This document shows positions 1-7,168 of a stretch of DNA of 64,000 nucleotides, in pieces. The notes under the pieces were generated by a model. That model saw nothing but the letters and a program-made list of their open reading frames with translations. It was not told the origin of the DNA and made no database searches. The stretch comes from Mycolicibacterium sp. J2 (GTDB lineage Bacteria > Actinomycetota > Actinomycetes > Mycobacteriales > Mycobacteriaceae). Position 1 is the first letter of the stretch, and the number at the start of each line of letters is the position of its first letter. Position numbers and translations under genes: made by a program. Location of the stretch: contig NZ_JAPFPY010000001.1 of the NCBI RefSeq assembly GCF_026240945.1, forward strand, positions 1-64,000, given 5' to 3'.

Positions 1-330
1 CACCCCGGCCCGCTTGCGCGGACTGTGTACCCGCACCTGCAGCCCTTCCTCGCGCCACAGGCGGTGGACTTTCTTTTTGTTGACCTCGCGGCGTTCGTCG
101 TAGCGCAACGCCGCCCAGGCACGCCGAAACCCATGGCAGGGGTGTTTGGTGGCGTAGGAACGCAGCCAGGCCCGCATCTCGGTATCGGGATCAGCCGGTG
201 TCTGTGCCTGAGGGAGTCGGCGGCAGGTGGAGCGAGCCAGCCCAACAGCTTTGCACGCCAGCCGTTCCGACATGCCCATCGTGGTGGTGAGCATGTCGAC
301 GGCGCGGCGCTTGGCAGCTGGGCTCAGAAT
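1..330 (-). CDS. IS3-family transposase OrfB, N-terminal part (partial)
   Basis: This is the second transposase frame, in the -1 phase relative to orfA and open to the window edge. Its product begins KILSPAAKRRAVDML and includes the H-x-FRRAWAALR and NKKKVHRLWREEGL stretches typical of the HTH_21 region that precedes the DDE integrase core in IS3 OrfB. The catalytic core lies outside the window. Expression probably depends on a -1 slip at GGGAAAATTC (327-336), where orfA terminates. No stop codon appears in the visible part, so it looks intact as far as it can be followed. Confidence 0.8.
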   Translation of the reverse strand, partial: MLSPAAKRRAVDMLTTTMGMSERLACKAVGLARSTCRRLPQAQTPADPDTEMRAWLRSYATKHPCHGFRRAWAALRYDERREVNKKKVHRLWREEGLQVRVHSPRKRAGV

Positions 331-605
331 TTTCCCTTCGCGACCTCCCGCAAGGCGTCTTTGACCAGCTCAGCCTCGGCCAACAGCCGCTTCAATCGGG
401 CGTTCTGCTCCCGCAGCTCCTTAAGCTCTTTGGCGGCGTCGGTGTCCATGCCGCCGTAGGCGCGGCGCCAGTTGTACAACGTCGCCGGCGACACCTCGAG
501 CTCGGCAGCGATCTCCTCGCCGGTCTTGCCCTCCGCAGCCAGTTCGTCCGCGCGGCGCAGTTTGCGCACGATGTCTTCTGCGGAGTTCCGCTTCCGACCA
601 GCCAT
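324..605 (-). CDS. IS3-family transposase OrfA
   Basis: A 93-residue DNA-binding subunit of an IS3-type transposase. Residues 1-50 form a helix-turn-helix (RKRNSAEDIVRKLRRADEL, then the ATLYNWRRAYGG recognition helix). Residues 55-85 form a leucine-rich coiled coil (ELKELREQNARLKRLLAEAEL) used for OrfA/OrfAB pairing. The length matches the family. An ATG start at 605 follows a GAAGGGA ribosome-binding sequence. The frame ends in GGA AAA TTC TGA, an A-rich slip site leading into orfB. Confidence 0.9.
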   Translation of the reverse strand: MAGRKRNSAEDIVRKLRRADELAAEGKTGEEIAAELEVSPATLYNWRRAYGGMDTDAAKELKELREQNARLKRLLAEAELVKDALREVAKGKF

Positions 606-704
606 ACGTTCATCGTCCCTTCTCGCCCACCATCGGGCTACAGGACTCTAGAACGCGCTGGACTCGTTCACCGGGAACACGCCAACTCAACCGGCACCAC
701 CGAC

Positions 705-2468
705 CTACCGCGAAGCCCCGTTCAGCACCGGCTCGGCGACCATCCCCTTCTCCACGCCCCACATGGTGGCGATGGTCTTGTACTCACCCGTCGAGATCAA
801 GTGCTGCAACGCCTGTAGCAGTGACTGCGCCAAAGGCGAGCCCTTGGCCACCGGCCAACCGTAGGGCGCCGAATCGAAGACGTCGCCGGCCGGAACCAGC
901 GCACCGCCACTGAGCTTGATGGCGAAACCGGTCACCGGCGAATCCGCCGACATGGCAACGACATCCCCGGCGATCACCGCCGCCGTCACGTCGTCCTGGC
1001 GGTTGTAGACCACCTTCTCGATCGGAGCAAGGCCCGCCGCCACGCATTCGTCACTCTTGGCCGGTATCTCGACTGTCTCCTGAATCACGCTGGCCGCCAC
1101 ACCGATTCGCAACCCGCAGGCCGAATCCGGGCGGACCGACGCACCGGCGCGCTGCGCCCACAACGTGCCCGCCTCGAAATAGGTCACGAAATCGACCATC
1201 TGTTGACGCTCCCGCGTATCGGTGACCGAGGACATCCCGACGTCGACGGCGCCGCTGCGCACCGACGGGATGATCTGGTCGAACTCGGTTTCGCGATACT
1301 CCGGCGTCAGACCGAGGGTGCGCGCCACGGCATTCATCAGGTCGACATCGAAGCCGACGATCTCACCGGCCGAGTTCCTGAATTCGTTGGGCGCGTAGGG
1401 CACGTTGACACCCACCACCAGTTTGCCGGTGTCGCGGATATCGGCGGGCACGGTGGCGGCGATCGCGGCCACCGATCCGGGCGGCCCGTCGGCGACCACC
1501 GCCTTGCCCGGGTCCCACCATTTCCACGCGGCCACGGCGCTGGCGCCCACCAACACCAGCACCCCGGCAGCCAGCAACGCGCGCTGCGGCACCCGGCGAC
1601 CGGCGCCGCCACCGCGCGGCACCGAATGGCGCCCCGAACCGGTCACCCGCACCGGGGTGTGCACCGCCCGGCGGGCAGCCGCCGCCAACTCGGCGCCGGT
1701 CTGGTAGCGCTTACCCGGCTTCTTCGCCATGCCTTTGGCGATCACCTCGTCGAAGGGCTGCAGCCGGGGATCGACCGCCGACGGTTTCGGCGGCGGGGCA
1801 ACCATGTGCCCCGCGATCTGCTGCTCCAGGCTGTCGGCGGGATACGGCCGTGTCCCGGTGAGGCACTCGTAGAGCACACACGTCAGCGCGTAGATGTCGG
1901 CCCGCGGGTCGGCCTGGCCACCATCGAACCGTTCGGGCGCCATATAGGCCAGCGTGCCCAGCGTGCTGCCCGCCGTCGTCATCCCGACCTCACCGGCCAC
2001 CCGGGCCAGACCGAAGTCGATCAGATACGCGAAGTCCTGCTTGGTGATGAGGATGTTGGACGGCTTGACGTCGCGGTGGATCAGGTCCTGTTTGTGCGCG
2101 GCATCCAACGCCGAGGCCACCTGCTCGACCACCTTCACTGCGAACTCGGGCTCCAGCGGGGTGTCGGCATCGGCCAGGATGGCGCCGAGGGTGCGTCCCT
2201 CGATCAGCCGCATGTCCAGGTAGAGCCGCCCGTCGATCTCACCGAAGCCGTGGATCGGCACCACGTGCGGATCGTTCACCCCCGCCGCGGCCTGCGATTC
2301 CTGCCGGAACCGGGCCTGGAAGGTGGCGTCCAGCGCCAGGTTGGGGGGCAACACCTTGAGCGCGACCACCCGTTTGGTCCGGGTGTCGTAGGCCTGGTAG
2401 ACCTCACCCATCCCGCCGCGGCCGATCAACTCCTGAAGCTGATAGTGCCCGAAAGGTGTCGCGTCCAC
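705..2468 (-). CDS. Receptor-like Ser/Thr protein kinase with extracellular amino-acid-binding (SBP family 3) domain
   Basis: The 587-residue product has an N-terminal PknB-type kinase domain: glycine loop GRGGMG at 16-21, catalytic lysine 38 in VALKVL, HRDVKPSN at 131-138, DFG at 151-153 and APE at 177-179. All catalytic residues are present. After a basic linker, one membrane helix spans about 297-316. Residues 345-580 form a family 3 solute-binding protein (VNVPYAPNEF, GFDVDLMNAVA, DVGMSSVTDTRERQ) that should lie outside the membrane. The architecture predicts a kinase that phosphorylates cytoplasmic targets in response to a bound small molecule, probably an amino acid. The gene is divergent from the flippase/pseudokinase gene and is followed directly by an IS3 end. 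Confidence 0.93.
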   Translation of the reverse strand: MDATPFGHYQLQELIGRGGMGEVYQAYDTRTKRVVALKVLPPNLALDATFQARFRQESQAAAGVNDPHVVPIHGFGEIDGRLYLDMRLIEGRTLGAILADADTPLEPEFAVKVVEQVASALDAAHKQDLIHRDVKPSNILITKQDFAYLIDFGLARVAGEVGMTTAGSTLGTLAYMAPERFDGGQADPRADIYALTCVLYECLTGTRPYPADSLEQQIAGHMVAPPPKPSAVDPRLQPFDEVIAKGMAKKPGKRYQTGAELAAAARRAVHTPVRVTGSGRHSVPRGGGAGRRVPQRALLAAGVLVLVGASAVAAWKWWDPGKAVVADGPPGSVAAIAATVPADIRDTGKLVVGVNVPYAPNEFRNSAGEIVGFDVDLMNAVARTLGLTPEYRETEFDQIIPSVRSGAVDVGMSSVTDTRERQQMVDFVTYFEAGTLWAQRAGASVRPDSACGLRIGVAASVIQETVEIPAKSDECVAAGLAPIEKVVYNRQDDVTAAVIAGDVVAMSADSPVTGFAIKLSGGALVPAGDVFDSAPYGWPVAKGSPLAQSLLQALQHLISTGEYKTIATMWGVEKGMVAEPVLNGASR

Positions 2469-2636
2469 CGTGTTCCCTCTCGGCGCCGGCCCTGTGTCGC
2501 GTTCTTGGCTGAGTCGCAGTGTCGATCGAAGCTACATCACAGTGGCAAAATTGTCGTCACGTGTGAGCCGGGATCCGCTGCATCTCACGCTGCGCCGGTA
2601 CCCATGCTCGGCGTGACGAGCGGTTACGTTGTCCAC

Positions 2637-5000
2637 GTGCGTGTCGACGGCCGGGACATCAGTGTCACCGGGAGCCTGCTGCAACCGTTGACCAGGCGCA
2701 CCAACGACATCCTGCGGCTGCTGCTGGCCGCCCTGTTCCTGGCCACCGTCATCACCAGCTCGCTGATCACCCGCAACGACTGGGTGGCCCTGGAGCGGTC
2801 GGTGTCGGAGATCATCGGCGTGCTCACCCCGACCCAGTCGAACCTGGTCTACCTCGCCTACGGCGTGGCGATCCTGGCGCTGCCATTCGTCATCCTGGTC
2901 AGCCTGGTGCTGTCCCGGCAGGTGAAACTGCTGGGCGCGTACGCCGCGGCGGGAGCGTTGGCCATCCTCTCCCTGTCCATCTCCGGCAACGGCATCGCCG
3001 CGCCGCAGTGGCATTTCGACCTGTCGGACCGGCTGGACACCCAGCTGTCCCAGTTCCTCGACGACCCGCGCTGGATCGCGCTGCTGGCGGCGGTGCTCAC
3101 GGTGTCCGGGCCGTGGCTGTCGCGGCGGCTGCGGCGGTGGTGGTGGACGTTGCTGCTGGCGTTCGTGCCGATTCACCTGGTGGTCAGCGCGGTGGTGCCG
3201 GCCCGCTCGCTGCTCGGACTGGCGGTCGGCTGGTTCGTCGGCGCCCTGGTGGTCTGGGTGGTCGGGACACCGGCCCTGGAAGTGCCGTTGGACGGCGCGA
3301 TCCGGGCGCTGGACCGGCGCGGGTTCGTGGCAACGACGCTCGCCGTCATCCACCCGCCCGGCCCGGGTCCGCTGGTGCTGGCGGCCACCAGCGCCGATGC
3401 CACCGCGGTGGCCGAGCTGTACGGGCCGAACCAGCGCAGCGGTGGCGCCCTGCGCCAGCTGTGGATCAAGTTCCGGCTGCGCGACGATGAGACCGCTCCG
3501 CTGCAGACCTCGATGCGGCGGGCCGTCGAGCACCGGGCGCTGATGGCCATCGCCATCGGCGATCTGGGCTTGGCGAACACGTCCACGGTGGCGATGGCCG
3601 CACTGGACCGCGGCTGGACGCTGTATGCCCGCAAACCCGCGCGCGGCGCCGCCCTGACCGCCGATGTCGCGACCGCCGGCGAGGTCTGGTCGGCCCTGCG
3701 CGCACTGCACGAACACGGCATCTCGCACGGCGATCTGCGGGCCAAGGAGATCACCGTCGACGACGGCGCGGTGCGCTTCGGCGGCTTCGCCTATGCCGAA
3801 TACGGCGCCACCGAACAGCAGCTGCAGTCCGATATCGCGCACCTGCTGGTGACCACCACCGCGTTGTACGGCGCGTCGACCGCCGTCGCGGCCGCGATCG
3901 ACGCCTTCGGGCAGGACACCGTGCTGACCGCGTCGCGTCGGCTCACCAAATCGGCGGTGCCCAAACGGATCCGCGAGCACGTGCCGGACGCCTCGGACGT
4001 GATCAAGGCGGCCCGCGAACAGGTGCAGGAGCAGACCGGCGCCGGCCAGATCCGGCCCGAGACCATCACCCGCTTCACCCGCGTGCAGATCATCCAGCTG
4101 GTGTTGCTGGGCGCGCTGGTCTACGTCGCCTACCCCTTCATCAGCACGGTGCCGACCTTCTTCTCCGAGCTGGGTTCGGCCAACTGGTGGTGGGCGATGC
4201 TCGGGCTGATGGTGTCGGCGCTGACCTACGTCGGTGCCGCCGCGGCGCTGTGGGCCTGCGCCGACGGGCTGGTGAGCTTCCGCAACCTCTCGATCATGCA
4301 GGTGGCCAACACGTTCGCGGCCACCACCACCCCTGCCGGTGTCGGCGGCCTCGCGCTGGCGGCCCGCTTCCTGCAGAAGGCCGGGCTCACCCCGCTGCGC
4401 GCCACCGCAGCGGTGGCGCTGCAACAGACCGTGCAGGTGATCGTGCACGTGTTGCTGCTCATCCTGTTCACCACCATCGCGGGCGCATCGGCCAACCTGT
4501 CACATTTCGTGCCGAGCGCGACCGTGCTGTACCTGGCCGCCGGTGTGGCCCTCGGGCTGATCGGGATGTTCCTGGCGGTGCCCAAGCTACGCCGCTGGCT
4601 GGCGTCGTCGCTGCGGCCGAAACTCAAGGAGGTCACCGGCGACCTCATCGAATTGTCCCGGGAACCCAAACGGCTGGGCCTCATCGTGCTGGGCGCGGCC
4701 GGGACCACGCTCGGCGCCGCCCTGGCACTGTGGGCGAGCGTCGAGGCGTTCGGTGGTGACACGTCGTTCGTCACCGTCACGGTGGTCACCATGGTCGGCG
4801 GCACACTCGCGTCGGCGGCTCCCACCCCGGGCGGTGTCGGGGCCGTCGAGGCAGCCCTGATCGGTGGCCTGGCCGCCTTCGGCGTCCCCGCCGCGATCGG
4901 GGTGCCCTCGGTGCTGCTGTATCGCGTGCTGACGTGCTGGCTGCCGGTGTTCGTCGGCTGGCCGGTGATGCGGTGGCTGACGCGTAACGACATGATCTAA
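2637..5000 (+). CDS. Flippase-like multipass membrane protein (LPG-synthase/TIGR00374 type) with degenerate kinase-like domain
   Basis: A large integral membrane protein of about 787 residues. Several N-terminal helices (about 20-220) precede a soluble block. That block contains LHEHGISHGDLRAKEI around 358-372 followed by VRFGGF, which looks like the HxD and DFG regions of an RIO/ABC1-type kinase with the metal-binding DFG lost. The C-terminal third has 7-8 helices with the TPAGVGGLALAARF and PTPGGVGAVEAALIGGL motifs of lysylphosphatidylglycerol-synthase-like flippases. I chose GTG 2637 (MRVDGRDIS) as start; ATG 2604 is in frame and possible. No ribosome-binding site is convincing. The lipid substrate is unknown. 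Confidence 0.85.
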   Translation: MRVDGRDISVTGSLLQPLTRRTNDILRLLLAALFLATVITSSLITRNDWVALERSVSEIIGVLTPTQSNLVYLAYGVAILALPFVILVSLVLSRQVKLLGAYAAAGALAILSLSISGNGIAAPQWHFDLSDRLDTQLSQFLDDPRWIALLAAVLTVSGPWLSRRLRRWWWTLLLAFVPIHLVVSAVVPARSLLGLAVGWFVGALVVWVVGTPALEVPLDGAIRALDRRGFVATTLAVIHPPGPGPLVLAATSADATAVAELYGPNQRSGGALRQLWIKFRLRDDETAPLQTSMRRAVEHRALMAIAIGDLGLANTSTVAMAALDRGWTLYARKPARGAALTADVATAGEVWSALRALHEHGISHGDLRAKEITVDDGAVRFGGFAYAEYGATEQQLQSDIAHLLVTTTALYGASTAVAAAIDAFGQDTVLTASRRLTKSAVPKRIREHVPDASDVIKAAREQVQEQTGAGQIRPETITRFTRVQIIQLVLLGALVYVAYPFISTVPTFFSELGSANWWWAMLGLMVSALTYVGAAAALWACADGLVSFRNLSIMQVANTFAATTTPAGVGGLALAARFLQKAGLTPLRATAAVALQQTVQVIVHVLLLILFTTIAGASANLSHFVPSATVLYLAAGVALGLIGMFLAVPKLRRWLASSLRPKLKEVTGDLIELSREPKRLGLIVLGAAGTTLGAALALWASVEAFGGDTSFVTVTVVTMVGGTLASAAPTPGGVGAVEAALIGGLAAFGVPAAIGVPSVLLYRVLTCWLPVFVGWPVMRWLTRNDMI

Positions 5001-5025
5001 CCGCCGCATCCGTATGTTGGTCGAC

Positions 5026-5511
5026 ATGGCACTCACCACCAACCTCGCATCCGCCGCCGCTGTCACCGCCACCGCCGTGATCGGTGGTCTGGCCAGTCGG
5101 CCGGCGCAGTCATCCTGGTACGAGAATTTGCACAAGCCGCCGTATCAGCCTCCCCGCCAAGCATTTCCGATCGTCTGGCCCATCCTGTACACCGATATCG
5201 CACTGGTGTCCTCGGCAACCATCGACGAGCTCCAGGCGCGCGGTGAGGCGGCCAAACGCACGTCCTACATCGTCGCCCTCGTCATCAACCTGGTGCTCAA
5301 CGCCAGCTGGTCGTGGATCTTCTTCAGCCGGCGCAAGCTCGGGGCCGCCGCCGTCGGCGCCGCCGCGCTGACCGTCAGCAGCGCCGATCTGACCCGGCGC
5401 GCCGTGGAGGTCAACGGGGCCAAGGCGGCCCCACTGGCGCTCTACCCGGCGTGGTGCGCGTTCGCCACAGCCCTGTCCACGCCGATCTGGTGGCGCAACC
5501 GCACGCGCTGA
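5026..5511 (+). CDS. TspO/MBR family protein
   Basis: A membrane protein of about 161 residues with five predicted helices and TspO hallmarks: WYENLHKPPYQPP near the N terminus, FPIVWPILYTDIA in helix 2, NLVLNASWSWIFF in helix 3, and a C-terminal YPAWCAFATALSTPIW segment. Family members bind tetrapyrroles and sterol-like ligands and are linked to oxidative or porphyrin stress. ATG 5026 (MALTTN) gives a normal N terminus; ATG 5014 in frame would add four residues. It starts shortly after the flippase-like gene on the same strand and may be cotranscribed. Confidence 0.88.
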   Translation: MALTTNLASAAAVTATAVIGGLASRPAQSSWYENLHKPPYQPPRQAFPIVWPILYTDIALVSSATIDELQARGEAAKRTSYIVALVINLVLNASWSWIFFSRRKLGAAAVGAAALTVSSADLTRRAVEVNGAKAAPLALYPAWCAFATALSTPIWWRNRTR

Positions 5512-5512
5512 C

Positions 5513-7039
5513 TCACTGCCCGCGGGTGGGCTTGCGCTGGATGCGCAGCGCCTGGGTCGGCGTGTCCAGCGCGGTGGTCGGCGGCGCTTCCAGCGCGGTG
5601 GTCGGCGGCGCTTCCAGCACCGTCGTCCGGTCATCCCGACGCCGCACGATTCTCGGCACGGTGGCCTGCTGCGGCTGCACGACGGTGGGCGGCTCGACCG
5701 CGGGATCCGGCGCCGGTGGGGTGCGCCGCCGGATCACCAGCCCCGCCAACGGGCCGGTGAACAGCAGGACAGCCAGCACGATCAGGCTCAGCACGGCGAC
5801 GGTCACGTCGAAGGTGCTGGTGATCTGCTGGGCCAGGTTGTTGCCGTAGACGGCGTCGGGCGCCGGCGTGGCATAACGCGGCGCCAGCGCCACCCCGATC
5901 GCCACATCGGCGATGCTGAAGACGAACAGCACGCCACCGAACGCGGCGGCCACCACTGCACTGCTCAAGTTGCGGTGCAGCCACAGTGCGATGACCGCCG
6001 TGATCAGGTTGAACGCCGTCATCGCGACGCTGTCGTACAGCGCCCGGGGCAGGTCCAAGGACAGCGCGATCAGGTAGTCGACCACGTGCAGGGCGGCGGA
6101 TGCGAACGCCCAGAACGCGATGAGCGTGAGGCATTTCTGTGCGGCACCACGGTAGGCGCCGATGGTCGGCGGTTTGATCAGGAAGACGGCGTACAAGGTT
6201 GTCGGCGCGACGATTCCGGCCACCGCGGCCCAGGCGAGGTAACCCTCGTAGCCGATGGCCGCGGTCGAGGTGTTCTGGGCGATGCCGTGGAACGCATCGA
6301 TATCGCGGCCGACACCGCTTATCCACGTCAGGGTGGCGGCGAGCGCGCCCGCCGCGCCGAGCGCCGTCGTCGCCAGGCGCGCGGCCGCGGTCCGCTCGGT
6401 CAACCAGCGTGAGGCGATGACCAGCGCGATCAACGCCTCGACGCCGTACAGCAGGGTGGAGACGACGACGGCGATGTCATGCCCGCCGAAGGCCCCTTCG
6501 GTGACGAATAGGTACCGCAGCCGCCAATACAGGTTGAAGGCCACCGACAGCGTCGCCAGCCCGATCGAAACGAATCCGATGACCCGCGCGATCGCATACC
6601 AGCGCCGAAAACCGTTGTCCTCGATGGTGATCGAAGTGATCGGAGGCTGCGCCGCCATCAGCGCCCCGGCCACTCCGAGCAGCATGCCCGGCCCGACGCC
6701 GGGTGGCACCGCCCCGGTGCCGCCGTGCTGCACGGTCTGCGCCAGGTGGTAGCCGACGAAGACGACGACCACGAGCAGGTAGGGGGCGCACAACAGCACC
6801 CGGACCCGGGCGGCGCGCCGGATATCGGTGAGCGGGCGGACATGCGGCACCGCGGCGGCACCGACGGCCAACGCCGTCGCGATGACCAGGACGACGAACA
6901 ACGATCCGCCGCTGCCGGGGATGCCGAGCCCGAACCGCAGATTCCACGGCAGCAGCAGCGCCAGGATCAGCAGGGCGACGGCGGCACCGTCGCGCACCCG
7001 GTTGGTGCGGCGGGGAATGTAGCCGGTGCGATCGCTCAC
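5513..7039 (-). CDS. Multipass membrane protein, mycobacterial type, function unknown
   Basis: A 508-residue protein with about 10-11 hydrophobic segments between residues 15 and 440, including an early LLILALLLPWNLRFGLGIPG helix. The hydrophilic proline-rich tail carries an eight-residue repeat LEAPPTTA. I recall this type as a DUF-level actinobacterial family (probably DUF7937) but cannot name an activity. GTG 7039 (MSDRTGYIPRR) starts just before the first helix; upstream in-frame codons encode unstructured sequence. It diverges from the gene at 7169, so the two probably share the 130-base promoter region. Confidence 0.75.
   Translation of the reverse strand: MSDRTGYIPRRTNRVRDGAAVALLILALLLPWNLRFGLGIPGSGGSLFVVLVIATALAVGAAAVPHVRPLTDIRRAARVRVLLCAPYLLVVVVFVGYHLAQTVQHGGTGAVPPGVGPGMLLGVAGALMAAQPPITSITIEDNGFRRWYAIARVIGFVSIGLATLSVAFNLYWRLRYLFVTEGAFGGHDIAVVVSTLLYGVEALIALVIASRWLTERTAAARLATTALGAAGALAATLTWISGVGRDIDAFHGIAQNTSTAAIGYEGYLAWAAVAGIVAPTTLYAVFLIKPPTIGAYRGAAQKCLTLIAFWAFASAALHVVDYLIALSLDLPRALYDSVAMTAFNLITAVIALWLHRNLSSAVVAAAFGGVLFVFSIADVAIGVALAPRYATPAPDAVYGNNLAQQITSTFDVTVAVLSLIVLAVLLFTGPLAGLVIRRRTPPAPDPAVEPPTVVQPQQATVPRIVRRRDDRTTVLEAPPTTALEAPPTTALDTPTQALRIQRKPTRGQ
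5565..5629. repeat. 24-bp tandem repeat in a membrane-protein tail
   Basis: Two exact 24-base units (5565-5588 and 5589-5612) are followed by a diverged partial third. Each encodes LEAPPTTA in the C-terminal tail of the membrane protein. The unit keeps the reading frame, so copy-number change would only alter tail length. Confidence 0.8.
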
Positions 7040-7168
7040 CTGCCCGATCCTTCCACGCGGGCGGTGGGCAGGGTATCGACTTCTGCTCGGCACCCCGTGC
7101 TGTGCGGTAGCTTGGAACGGTCGAAGCGTCGGGGGTGGCAGAGCACGCGTGAGGCAAGGAGTAAAGCC

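Larger units (their letters stand above)
1..679 (-). mobile_element. IS3-family insertion sequence, partial (cut by window edge)
   Basis: The first 600 bases hold the two overlapping frames of an IS3-type transposase on the minus strand. Beyond orfA, bases 660-679 read TGTTCCCGGTGAACGAGTCC on the minus strand. This begins with TG, as IS3-family terminal repeats usually do, so I take about base 679 as the element's left end. The right end lies outside the window, so neither the matching inverted repeat nor a target-site duplication can be checked. The element ends only about 25 bases from the stop codon of the receptor kinase gene. Confidence 0.8.

Noticed and set aside
2532..4448. A 638-codon minus-strand open frame opposite the flippase-like gene
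   Set aside because: The composition (Gln, Arg, His, Gly) and lack of domains mark it as a shadow of the plus-strand gene.
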